Assembly (NCBI GenBank): GCA_001310555.1 | Contig: BAXO01000031.1 | Coordinates: 1-52,339, forward strand | DNA from: Bacillus sp. JCM 19058 | Lineage (GTDB): Bacteria; Bacillota; Bacilli; Bacillales_H; Bacillaceae_D | DNA: 52,339 nt | Reading direction: 5' to 3' | In this document: in pieces, positions 9,289 to 18,468 of the stretch | Position numbering within the stretch: position 1 is the stretch's first letter | Layout of the letters: each line of letters starts with the position of its first letter | Notes under the pieces: generated by a model | What the model saw: only the letters and a program-made list of their open reading frames with translations | Databases searched by the model: none | Told to the model about the DNA's origin: nothing | Program-made: the position numbers and the translations under genes

Positions 9289-9993
9289 ATGTCAACAAAA
9301 CATGTGAAGCCTAAAAAAAATTTATGAGCTTGTTGCTGAACAAATTACTGAAATGATTCAAAATGGCGAGGTTCTTCCTGGAGAGCGACTTGCGTCGGTT
9401 CAACAACTGGCAGAACAGTTTCAGGTCGGGCGCTCAGCAGTGAGAGAGGCATTAAGTGCGTTAAGAGCGATCGGTCTCATCGAAATTAGGCAAGGGGAGG
9501 GCAGCTTTGTTAGAAAGGTCGATCATGACCTCGCCCGACTCGTGATTCCAGCAGCTGCGTTTATGAGACAAGAGGATATTCGGCAGCTATTTGAAATTAG
9601 AAAAATTATCGAAACAGGTGCCGCTGCACTCGCTGCTGAAAATCGAACAGAAGGGGATCTGCTTGAGCTAAAAACCCATTTAGTCGACATGCAGCGGACA
9701 AAAGGTGAGGAAGGGCTGGACGAAAAAGCGGATATCCAGTTTCATTTAGCGATTGTCAAATCGACTAAAAATCAAATGCTGTCAACGTTGCTTGCGACTG
9801 TCTCCGAAACGATGCAATCGGCGATGAGAGAAGCTCGTAAGCTGTTCTTTATCGTGAAAAGGAAAAGCTCGATCAGCTTTATTTGGAGCATCTTGCCATT
9901 TACGAGGCAATTGAGGCACAGGATTCGGCGCGCGCCTATCAAGCGATGATGACGCATATCATGCAGGTAGAACAGGCAACCTTTAAAACATAG
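9289..9993 (+). CDS. FadR/GntR-family transcriptional regulator, two apparent frameshifts
   Basis: An N-terminal winged helix (residues about 10-75: LASVQQLAEQFQVGRSAVRE, then GLIEIRQGEGSFV) is followed by an all-helical FCD ligand domain with FEIRKIIETGAAALAA and FHLAIVKSTKNQML. That is the FadR branch, which senses organic acids such as lactate or pyruvate through a metal-binding pocket. Dropping one A from the A8 run at 9313-9320 links the start (ATG 9289, GGAGGAGAAG site) to the domain. A missing T near 9854 restores the tail YREKEKLDQLYLEHLAIYEA. About 234 residues. It precedes the TauE/SafE exporter by 37 bases, so it probably controls it. Confidence 0.85.
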
Positions 9994-10030
9994 TCGAGCA
10001 AATGGTCATGACAGAAAAGGATGGATAGGT

Positions 10031-10769
10031 GTGGTCGTTGAATTTATCATAGTTTTTATTATTGTTTTAGTTGGTAGCTTTATCCAAGGAACAAGCGGCT
10101 TCGGCTTTGGTTTATTGGCAATGGGACTTTTGCCACTACTGTTCTCGATTATGGACAGCACGCTTTTAGTACTTGCCTTAACGTTAATCGTTTCGTTCCG
10201 CATTTTAACTCGGATGTATACATACTTAGAGTGGCGGGGGCTAGTCGTTATTTTGGCGGCATCGTTCACCGGAAGAATCGGTTCGTTTTTTTGTGCTCTC
10301 AAACTTTGGAGAGCTGGACGTTATGAAAACGTATTTAGGTCTCTTTCTTATCGGAATGGTCGTATATTTATTTTGGAAAAATAGGCAGCCGGCAAAAAGG
10401 GAAAGCATTCATCCTGGACTTCCTATTTTATTAGGGCTTATCGGCGGATTTATCGGCGGAATATTTGCCGTAGGAGGACCGTTTTTTGTTTTTTACTTTA
10501 TGATGAGATATCCAGAAAAATACGCCTACAACGCGAATTTACAGGCGACTTTTTTTTATTCAAAGCCTGTTTACTTTGCTGCTTCACGCTTTTAATGGCG
10601 ATATCTCCCTTTCATTTTTTTTAACTTATTTCTTGTCGGTGCTGTCGGAGTATTAATCGGAGCGAACCTCGGCTTACGATTGTTTGACAAACTGCCGCGC
10701 GAAAAAATTCAAACCGTCGCGATGTTTATCGTTTTGCTGGCAGCGATCAATTTAATTGTCTTTACATAA
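10031..10769 (+). CDS. TauE/SafE-family sulfite/organosulfur exporter, three apparent frameshifts
   Basis: An integral membrane protein of the former DUF81 family, about 245 residues with eight membrane segments. Diagnostic stretches are IQGTSGFGFGLLAMGLLPLL near the N-terminus and GLIGGFIGGIFAVGGPFF in the second half, the duplicated family motif. Shifts occur at T7 10286-10292, T8 10550-10557 and T8 10615-10622; correcting them gives a continuous protein to VFT at 10769. GTG 10031 has a modest AAAAGGAT site. Adjacent FadR-type regulator suggests export of a small organic anion. The substrate is not predictable. Confidence 0.83.
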
Positions 10770-10900
10770 ACAGCACGGGAAAAACAGTAGAGATAGGAAA
10801 AGTTCAGTCAGGGAATAAGCGTAAGCTGTGAGCATCACGAACATGTGAAGAGCTTTGTTATTCCCCGGAAACGGAATAGGAAAAAATTCTTCGGACGTAA

Positions 10901-10928
10901 AAAGGAAGCCCAGCGCCGGGCTTCCTTT
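10901..10928 (-). terminator. Rho-independent terminator of fer
   Basis: AAAGGAAGCCC and GGGCTTCCTTT arms with a 6-base loop, followed on the minus strand by a short T-run. Located 29 bases past the fer stop. Confidence 0.8.
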
Positions 10929-10957
10929 AAATACCGTTGCTACTTCAGCTAATGAAC

Positions 10958-11637
<680 letters not shown>

Positions 11638-12716
11638 ATGGCAGATATGATCGATTATTTGCTGTTGAAAGTGTGCCATAGGACGGAGCAAGAACGCTCG
11701 ATTTACGGTGCCTATTATATTTTGCAAGGAAAAAAAATCTGTCCAGGTGGTCCAGGATAGCTATTTATTCTCTCTTTTTCCCTTTTTCGGACTGCTTCCT
11801 GATCTGAAAAGGGAGGATGTAGCACTACGATTTGTGCGGCTCGAGAAAGATGGCCTCGTTGGTCCAAAGAAAAGTTCGTAAAGCTTCTCCAGCCGGGCAA
11901 GGCGTTTGTTGAGACATTCGAGCGAATTCATCCTTATTTAATGAATTTAAACGGATGGTCGTATCATCAGCAAACGGAGATTTATTGGCTCCGCTTAACG
12001 CTAGTTATTCAGTCACTAACTCATCTTGAGCAAGGCAGCTCATTTTTCCCGATTACGCAAAACCGTTCAATCCAAGCTTGGGTTAAGCAGTTATTGAGTA
12101 GAGAGGGTGGCACAGCTAGGCATGAGTGGCTAGAACAACTGTATCGTGAGTTAATGGCGTTTTTAACATCCTGTCACAAGCAGCAGGCTAATTTATTTGT
12201 ACTACAGCTTAGCGGAGCAGAACGGATCGGCTTAACGCTTGAGCAGGCTGCTCGCACGTGCGGACTCCGGCCAGATGAAGCACGAGTTATGCAGCAGCTA
12301 CGCTCCATCAACTGTTAGCTGAGACAGAAGCTTCTTCTCAGACAAGCTACCCGCTTTTAGCTTGCTTTCGTCACGATTTTAAGCGGGAGGCGCCGATGAC
12401 GGTATCCGCTGAAAAAAAACAAAAGCTTATTTACAGCAATACGAGACGCTGGAACAGGTAGCGGCTGCTCGAAACTTAAAAAAAAGCAACGATTGAGGAT
12501 CATTTAGTCGAAATTGCCTTACACGATCCTCAATTTCCGATCGAGCGCCACGTTCCATTGTTCGTCCAAAAGCAGGTGTTTGCCGTTGCTGCCGAGTTCG
12601 GTACAAGCAGGCTAAGCGAAATCAAACAAAAGCTCGGGGATGAAGTAAGCTATTTGATGATCAGGCTTACATTGGCGAGAAAGGAGAGCTTCAATGATTT
12701 TGAAGGAGGAGCTTAA
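11638..12716 (+). CDS. ypbB: YpbB, RecQ-associated helix-turn-helix protein, five apparent frameshifts
   Basis: Poorly characterised protein always next to recQ in Bacillus. Segments in several frames form one protein of about 359 residues, including YYILQGKKSVQVVQDSYL, NLNGWSYHQQTEIYWLRLTL and a C-terminal HTH_40-like domain (LVEIALHDPQFPIERHVPLF). Shifts: A8 11730-11737, about 11863, about 12306, A8 12412-12419 and A8 12478-12485. ATG 11638 follows GGGATTGGAG. The 3' end overlaps recQ by 23 bases, so the two are coupled. A DNA-related accessory role is inferred from the partner only. Confidence 0.8.
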
Positions 12717-14211
12717 GAAAAAGTTTGGTTACACAAGCTTCAGATTAGGTCAAGAGGAAGTTGTCCGCTCATTGTTAGACGGTCGTGATGTTCTGGCGCT
12801 GCTGCCAACAGCGACGGGGAAATCGCTTTGCTATCAGCTCCCTGCCTTTCTAACAAGCGGAGTAACGATCATTGTTTCCCCCTTGCTCTCCTTGATGGAG
12901 GATCAAGTCCAGCAGCTGAAAAGCACCGGAATGAAGCGAGTTGTTGCCTTGAATAGCTTTATGAGCTGGAAGGAACGAGAATGGACGCTCGAGAACCTTT
13001 GGCAGTACAAGCTCATTTACACATCTCCGGAAATGCTGCAATCGAGCGCTGTTCAACAAAAATTGTCACGATTGCAAATTGCTTACTTTGTCGTGGATGA
13101 AGCGCACTGCATTTCAGAATGGGGCCACGATTTTCGTACGGATTATTTACGACTAGTAGAAGTAAAGAAAAAGCTAGGCTCTCCTCCAACTTTGGCTATA
13201 ACCGCGACTGCCACTAAAACGGTTCAACACGACATCATCCGTTTACTTGAAATGAATCAAGTAGAAAAGGTCATATATTCAGTCGATCGAGCTAATATTG
13301 CGCTTTCGGTAGAAAAATTTAAGACGAATCAGGAAAGGCTTCAGGCGCTGCTCAAATCAGTGCAACAATTAGAAGGGCCGGGAATTGTCTATTTTGCCAG
13401 TAGACGCTGGACAGAGGAGGCAGCAACGCTTCTTACAAACGAGGGGATCGCTAGAGTGAGCTGCTATCATGGCGGGATGGCAAACGAGGATCGCCTCCTG
13501 ATCCAGCAGCAGTTTATGAACAACCAACTGTCGGTGATTTGCTGTACGAGCGCCTTTGGGATGGGGATCAATAAGAAGAACATCCGCTATGTGATTCATT
13601 TTCATCATCCACTGCAGCTTGAATCGTATGTACAAGAAATTGGACGAGCCGGCCGTGATGGAAAGCCAAGCTTAGCCCTGCTTATGTACTGTGTTGAAGA
13701 TGGAGCGCTGGCACGGCGTCTGCTTGAGCGGGAAAGAGTAACTGAAGAACAGCTTCAGTGTATACTCGAGTCCCTTTCTACTTATCAGAGCTTAACACAA
13801 GAAGAAGAACGGCTACTGCAGGAGCAGTGTCAGTGTTCAGAAACGGTTTGGCAGGCGATACGCTATCAGTTAGAGCTTCGCGGCTTACTAGAGCCTGGAA
13901 ATAAAGTCGGCTCCTTTTCACCGGATGCTCTTCGCCTTGAGCTTAATAAGGGATTTGAGCAAAGAAGGCAAGTCAAGCAGAAAAACCTCCATCGGTTTGA
14001 GCGCTGGATTCAGGCGCAGTCATGCCGCAGAAAGCTGTTGCTACAGTATTTTTCTGAAAGAACAGGCCAAGCCGCAAGCGAGCCTTGCTGCGATCAATGC
14101 GGAATAGAGCTAGAATTGTTTAAGCGGACGAGCGGTGATTCAGGCGACCTTTTCCAATCGTGGCAGGAAGAGCTTGCTAAACGGCTTGGTCGGATTAGGA
14201 GGCACGTATGA
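12694..14211 (+). CDS. recQ: RecQ-family ATP-dependent DNA helicase (short RecS-like form)
   Basis: A 3'-5' superfamily 2 helicase for replication-fork repair. Motif I is LLPTATGKSLCYQLP (about residues 36-50), motif II is VVDEAHCISEWGHDFR, motif III is AITATAT, motif VI is QEIGRAGRDGKPS. The zinc region ends CCDQCG (about 468). At 505 residues it lacks a C-terminal HRDC domain, like the shorter second RecQ (RecS) of Bacillus. Intact. ATG 12694 is inside the ypbB end and follows AAGGAGAG. The stop overlaps the ypbD start. Confidence 0.95.
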   Translation: MILKEELKKKFGYTSFRLGQEEVVRSLLDGRDVLALLPTATGKSLCYQLPAFLTSGVTIIVSPLLSLMEDQVQQLKSTGMKRVVALNSFMSWKEREWTLENLWQYKLIYTSPEMLQSSAVQQKLSRLQIAYFVVDEAHCISEWGHDFRTDYLRLVEVKKKLGSPPTLAITATATKTVQHDIIRLLEMNQVEKVIYSVDRANIALSVEKFKTNQERLQALLKSVQQLEGPGIVYFASRRWTEEAATLLTNEGIARVSCYHGGMANEDRLLIQQQFMNNQLSVICCTSAFGMGINKKNIRYVIHFHHPLQLESYVQEIGRAGRDGKPSLALLMYCVEDGALARRLLERERVTEEQLQCILESLSTYQSLTQEEERLLQEQCQCSETVWQAIRYQLELRGLLEPGNKVGSFSPDALRLELNKGFEQRRQVKQKNLHRFERWIQAQSCRRKLLLQYFSERTGQAASEPCCDQCGIELELFKRTSGDSGDLFQSWQEELAKRLGRIRRHV

Positions 14212-14745
14212 AGTCGAAGCAGCAAAGGCTTTTAGCAGAGATGAGCGATCGAGAATTATTGCTGAATTTATATATCTCCCAGCTGCTCATTCTTATCGCA
14301 GCGGCTGTCATTGGTTTCTTCGTTTTTTTCAGACTGGGGTCAATTTAGCCAGCTTTTCCGCTGGGAGCCATTTCACATTTTCGTCGTCGGAGGGGGTTTT
14401 GCGCTCGGCGTCGTCCTGCTTGAGCTCGTTCTTGAACGCAGAATACCTGAACGTTACCTTGATGATGGTGGCATTAACAAACGAGTGTTTCAAAACCGTT
14501 CATTACTTCATCTCACTTTTCTCTGTCTGGTTATTGCCATTTTTGAGGAATTACTTTTTCGAGCCGTTTTGCAAACGGCCTTTGGGCTTCTGGCAGCTAG
14601 CCTGATCTTTGCTGTTGTTCATTTTCGTTACTTAAGACAACCTGTATTGTTTTCGCTCGTTCTGCTCATTAGCTTGTCACTAGGATTACTATTTGAATGG
14701 ACAGGAAGCATTTATGTGACCATTTTTGCTCATTTTTTTAATTGA
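14208..14745 (+). CDS. ypbD: CPBP-family intramembrane protease YpbD, one apparent frameshift
   Basis: Membrane protein of the CPBP (Abi/CAAX) glutamic protease family. Motif 1 is FEELLFRAVLQ (EExxxR) and motif 2 is FAVVHFRY (FxxxH). About 178 residues with several membrane segments. ATG 14208 overlaps the recQ stop; the frame continues MKSKQQRLLAEMSDRELLL into a membrane helix and breaks at T7 14323-14329. Removing one T joins it to the motif-bearing part. Substrate unknown. Confidence 0.85.
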
Positions 14746-15040
14746 CTTCATTGCCGGGTGTATGCTGAAATATCAAAGCTAAGCTCAGGCACCGTCGCTG
14801 TAATTACACGATACAGCTTCAGCAGCCTATTTTTTCGCCCTTTTGAACAAGGACAGCAGGCTGAAGCAATGAGCTTCGGATGAAGTCGTGTTTCACGATG
14901 CCAAAACGATGGAACAACGCTATGAACAAACGGTTTTTGCCGCGTTGATAGTTCGACTCCATGCCTTTAGCGGTTCTACGTAGGTTGGAGGTTCTAAGCA
15001 AAACCTTGTCCTCATACCTTTTAAATGAGGAGGGCTGCTT

Positions 15041-15504
15041 ATGAAGAAATATTCCGCTTGGAAGGGGCATTTTTACAAGGGGACAGCCGTTACGAAAGTT
15101 ATGTTAACAGAACTGATCAAACGAAAGGATAAGCTCGACAAATTGGAAAAAGCAAAAACGCTATGGCTCCTCATTTTGTTGTTTTATTCAGCCTTATTTT
15201 TATTTTTTTGGAGTTCGCACGCTCAGCGACTTAGAGCTGTCACTTCATACAAATCTATTGACAGCGCTCGTCAACGAGACAAGCTTGCTCGTATTTTTGC
15301 TTTTGTTTTTCGTCGGCTTTTTTTTCGGTTTCGTTTTTTTTAGCTAAAAAGGAAAAGAAGGCAGAAAAAGAATATGAGAGCTTACGTGAGGAATTGATTG
15401 AACGGTCAGGCGATCTTTGGGAAAACGATCCGGAATGGACGGACCGCCAGAAGGTGTTTTCCTATATGAACGACAAGCATGGAATTAATTTATATCATAA
15501 ATAA
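15041..15504 (+). CDS. ypbF: YpbF-like two-helix membrane protein, two apparent frameshifts
   Basis: Small membrane protein of the DUF2663/YpbF type, judged from gene order and architecture. It has a basic N-terminus, a first helix (TLWLLILLFYSALFLFF), a short loop, a second helix (LLVFLLLFFVGFFFGFVF) and a charged tail ending SYMNDKHGINLYHK. T7 15203-15209 and T8 15334-15341 each carry one extra T; corrected length is 153 residues. ATG 15041 is preceded by GAGGAGG. Bacillus subtilis has ypbE between ypbD and ypbF, but here only a 295-base gap (14746-15040) without a gene is present. Confidence 0.72.
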
Positions 15505-15535
15505 CCCGCACGCTTCATTTGAAGTGCGGGTTATT
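15500..15535 (+). terminator. terminator after ypbF
   Basis: Twelve-base arms AATAACCCGCAC and GTGCGGGTTATT around a 12-base loop, starting at the ypbF stop codon. Only a weak T-run follows. Confidence 0.7.
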
Positions 15536-15686
15536 AAAGGTATAAGTACACTTAATGTTTTGCTGCGTCCATTCATGTGAAATGGGTAGGCTGAAGTTAG
15601 GGACAAGCGATTAGAAGCCAGCGCCATGTTTTACACCGAATTCAAAAAGGACCGGTTCCTAATGGTTTCTTCTCTAAAGTAGCAAT

Positions 15687-15908
15687 TTATGCCGTCAAGC
15701 AAGGCTGACCGAAAAATAAATTCGATTGGCGACAGAAGGGACGACCTCCGATATAAATAGTTTGATCGTTAAAAGCATTAATTTGACCAAAGGCAATCGT
15801 TTCAGAACGCTTGGAACAATATACTTCGACTGGCAAACCGATCCGTTGATTAAAGTCCAAGTCTTGATTAGTAACGAGTGATTTGTCGGTTATTTTTGCT
15901 AAGTTCAC
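15687..15908 (-). CDS. small conserved-looking hypothetical protein
   Basis: GTG 15908 follows AAAGGAGCGG at ideal distance and gives 73 residues: NLAKITDKSLVTNQDLDF early, then IAFGQINAFNDQTIYIGGRP. Predicted beta-rich, soluble, with two Cys. An in-frame ATG at 15935 lies upstream of the ribosome site, so I reject it. It has its own SigA promoter and a small hairpin (AAGCC/GGCTT) in the leader. Family not recognised. Confidence 0.72.
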   Translation of the reverse strand: MNLAKITDKSLVTNQDLDFNQRIGLPVEVYCSKRSETIAFGQINAFNDQTIYIGGRPFCRQSNLFFGQPCLTA

Positions 15909-15974
15909 AGTTACCGCTCCTTTAGTAAAATTCAAGCCAGACAGGCTTGAAAGCGTTTTCTATATGATACGTTA

Positions 15975-16003
15975 AGTATACGCTTTTCATTTTAAATTTT
16001 CAA
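15975..16003 (-). promoter_or_regulatory. SigA promoter of the 73-residue protein
   Basis: On the minus strand TTGAAA (16003-15998) and TATACT (15980-15975) are 17 bases apart, close to consensus, about 70 bases upstream of GTG 15908. Confidence 0.75.
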
Positions 16004-16182
16004 TAACTTCAATCAATTTTTTTTACATTTTGCAAAAATGCGGATGCTTGAAGGAACGGCGCAGGCTCAACATCTCTTCATACATATGTTCTTAATTTGT
16101 CACAATTAGGCGACTCTGTCTGAAGCTGTCTATGTTACGATCGAATCAAAGATATAACGCAGCATAGGAGTGGATTCGAATC

Positions 16183-16290
16183 ATGACGATAGGACAATTA
16201 TCCGCTGTGCTTGGAATTGGTTTTATGATTATGATTCTTTGCGTAGCCATGGCAATCGGATTGTTAAAAATGTCTCAGTTATCTAAATAG
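16183..16290 (+). CDS. 35-residue single-span membrane peptide
   Basis: ATG 16183 with AGGAG about 13 bases before it encodes MTIGQLSAVLGIGFMIMILC and a short tail ending KMSQLSK. It is one hydrophobic helix flanked by polar ends, and a Rho-independent terminator follows at once. Gene-like signals on both sides support expression. Function unknown. Confidence 0.6.
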   Translation: MTIGQLSAVLGIGFMIMILCVAMAIGLLKMSQLSK

Positions 16291-16301
16291 CACTTGTGAC
16301 A

Positions 16302-16333
16302 AGAAGCTGACTTCTCAAGGGGGTCAGCTTTTG
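16302..16333 (+). terminator. terminator after the 35-residue membrane peptide
   Basis: AAGCTGAC (16304-16311) and GTCAGCTT (16323-16330) with a 11-base loop, followed by TTTTGTG. Confidence 0.7.
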
Positions 16334-16425
16334 TGATTTATCGTCAACATGCAGGCTCTGGATAGCTTTTTTAGGAAATCGCAAGTAGAATGGAAGTGAA
16401 AGAAGTGAATAAGGGGTTGATGTCG

Positions 16426-17613
16426 ATGCACAAACAAATCATTGAACGGCTTGAGCAATGCTATCCCGAAATGGTTGACTTGCGCCGTGAACTCCATCGC
16501 CAGCCTGAGCTATCGTTTGAAGAAGTAAGGACGCCGGCTTTAATTGCCGACTACTTGGAGCGGCTAGGAGTTGAGGTGAAGAGGAACGTAGGAGGAAGGG
16601 GCGTTGTTGGTTATATCCGCGGGAGGAAGCCAGGTCGAACAGTCGCTTTACGAGCTGATTTCGATGCGTTGCCGATCCAAGAGGAAACAGGGCTTCCTTT
16701 TGCTTCTGAGGTCCCGGGTGTGATGCATGCGTGCGGCCATGATGGCCATACGGCGACTTTACTCGTCCTTGCTAAGGTGCTGATGGAGTATCAGGATCAG
16801 CTTGAAGGAACCGTTGTTCTGATTCATCAGTTTGCCGAAGAATTGGCACCTGGAGGCGCAATTGCTATGATTAAGGACGGCTGCCTCGATGGTGTTGATG
16901 CCATTTATGGCACTCACTTATGGAATCCGCTTCCGCTCGGGCAAATTGGTTATCGGCCAGGTCCTTTAATGGCTGCCGCCGATCGCTTCGAAATCACAGT
17001 GCAAGGGCGGGGAGGTCATGGAGCTGCTCCCCATGAAACGGTCGATGCGATCGCAGTCGGTGCTGCACTCGTCTCGAACTTGCAACATATTGTGAGCAGA
17101 AATGTCGATCCCGTTCAGTCGGCGGTTATCTCTGTCGGTTCGTTTCAGGCAGGAGGAGCGTTTAATGTAATTGCCGATTCTGCTAAATTGGTCGGGACTG
17201 TCCGTACGTTCTCCAAAGAGCTGCAGGAGCAGATTATTACGAAAATTGAGCAAGTAACTAAGGGAACTTGCGACGCATTAGGCGCCGGCTATACTTACGA
17301 TTACCGCAAAGGCTATCCTGCAGTTGTGAATGAGCCGGAGGAGACGAGGTACTTTGTCGGGGTGGCAGAGGAGCTTTGCGGCTCTGAGACAGTTTCGGAG
17401 CTAGAACCGGTTATGGGCGGTGAGGATTTTGCTTACTACTTGGAGCACGTACCAGGCACTTTCTTTTTTACTGGCGCGGGAAACGAAGCAGAAGAAATCG
17501 TCTATCCGCACCATCACCCTAAGTTTGACATTGATGAAAGAGCCATGCTTGTTGCAGCAAAGCTATTAACAAACATGGCACTTCACTCTTTGTCAAGAAA
17601 ACAAAACGAATAA
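16426..17613 (+). CDS. M20-family amidohydrolase (N-acyl-amino-acid hydrolase type)
   Basis: Zinc or manganese amidohydrolase of the M20D group that removes acyl groups from amino acids or related amides. Visible motifs: LRADFDALPIQEETGLPFAS, the metal site HACGHDGHTA, FAEELAPGGA with catalytic Glu-Glu, GRGGHGAAPHETVD in the dimerisation domain and the final His ligand in YPHHHPKFDID. Intact. The frame opens at 16390, but ATG 16426 is best placed after AAGGGG and matches usual family N-termini (395 residues). Monocistronic, with a terminator downstream. The natural substrate is not predictable. Confidence 0.9.
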   Translation: MHKQIIERLEQCYPEMVDLRRELHRQPELSFEEVRTPALIADYLERLGVEVKRNVGGRGVVGYIRGRKPGRTVALRADFDALPIQEETGLPFASEVPGVMHACGHDGHTATLLVLAKVLMEYQDQLEGTVVLIHQFAEELAPGGAIAMIKDGCLDGVDAIYGTHLWNPLPLGQIGYRPGPLMAAADRFEITVQGRGGHGAAPHETVDAIAVGAALVSNLQHIVSRNVDPVQSAVISVGSFQAGGAFNVIADSAKLVGTVRTFSKELQEQIITKIEQVTKGTCDALGAGYTYDYRKGYPAVVNEPEETRYFVGVAEELCGSETVSELEPVMGGEDFAYYLEHVPGTFFFTGAGNEAEEIVYPHHHPKFDIDERAMLVAAKLLTNMALHSLSRKQNE

Positions 17614-17623
17614 GTAATGGAGG

Positions 17624-17671
17624 AAGCAGCAGTCGCTCAAATTAGAATGACTGCTGCTTTCTCGTTTTTTT
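17624..17671 (+). terminator. terminator after the M20 amidohydrolase
   Basis: AAGCAGCAGTC (17624-17634) and GACTGCTGCTT (17649-17659) followed by TCTCG and seven Ts. Confidence 0.85.
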
Positions 17672-17686
17672 ATTAAGCTGAAAAGA

Positions 17687-17803
17687 ATGGGTGTTTCGCC
17701 GCCGAATGCCTACGATTGGCTGTTTCCAAGCTCCTGCTTGCGCCGACTCGAACAAAAATGCCACCTTTTTTTTGAAAAAGGCCTTGATGAAATTGAAAAA
17801 TGA
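17687..17803 (+). CDS. possible 38-residue protein
   Basis: ATG 17687 opens a frame beginning MGVSPPNAYDWLFPSSCLRR with two Cys and an amphipathic tail. The composition looks coding, but no clear ribosome site is present and the start abuts a terminator. The T8 run at 17765-17772 makes the C-terminus uncertain: with seven Ts the frame would end ALMKLKNEDTLSDNE instead of GLDEIEK. Family unknown. Confidence 0.4.
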   Translation: MGVSPPNAYDWLFPSSCLRRLEQKCHLFFEKGLDEIEK

Positions 17804-17825
17804 GGATACGCTTTCTGATAATGAA

Positions 17826-17854
17826 TGAAACCTTCTCTAAAACGTTGACGTTTC
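17826..17854 (+). promoter_or_regulatory. candidate ECF sigma promoter (autoregulation)
   Basis: TGAAAC at 17826-17831 and CGTTTC at 17849-17854 are 17 bases apart, resembling the TGAAAC/CGT pattern of SigW and SigX promoters. It lies about 80 bases before the ECF sigma gene, as expected for positive autoregulation. Confidence 0.5.
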
Positions 17855-17936
17855 ACTGTTAAACAACGGACACCTGCGATTAATCGTCAAACAAACGAGA
17901 AGCAATGAAGGTACTCAAAATCGGGGGTTAACGCTG

Positions 17937-18468
17937 ATGGAAGAACAATTGATTTTGCGCGCAAAACAAGGGGATGATGATGCCTTTCAGCAACTAATTG
18001 AAATGCATTTAAAAACGGTCGAACGCTTTGCTTTTCAGCTCGGCGTTAGGTCGAACGAAGTTGAAGACGTTACGCAAGAGGTTTTTATAAAAGTTTACCG
18101 TTTTTTAAACAAGCATACTCGGGGGAAGTTTACTACCTGGCTCTATACGATCACATTAAACGTTGTGCGAGATTTGTATCGGAGCGAGCAGCGCCACAAG
18201 AAAAAAAGCATTGGAATTGAAACGGCAGCTGCCTGAACAAAGCTATATTGAGCACGAATTCGATGAAGAAGCCCAAGCGTTGCATGAGCATATCCAGGCG
18301 TTGAATGATAAATACAAAATACCAATTATTCTTCATTATTTCCATGATTTAAATTACCGGGAGATTGCCGAAATTCTTAAGCTGTCAGAGGGAGCAATCA
18401 AGACTCGGATGCTAAGAGCAAAGCAGCAACTTAAAGAAACGTATGAAAAGGTGGGTGAGCATATATGA
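17937..18468 (+). CDS. ECF-type RNA polymerase sigma factor, one apparent frameshift
   Basis: Region 2 is visible in VEDVTQEVFIKVYRFL and FTTWLYTITLNVVRDLYRSE; region 4 in DLNYREIAEILKLSEGAIKT followed by RMLRAKQQLKE. The two halves are in different frames and join when one A is removed from A7 at 18201-18207, giving 176 residues, normal for the family. ATG 17937 has GGGGG upstream. The stop overlaps the anti-sigma ATG. Likely directs an envelope-stress regulon of SigX/SigW type; the exact orthologue is not certain. Confidence 0.92.
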
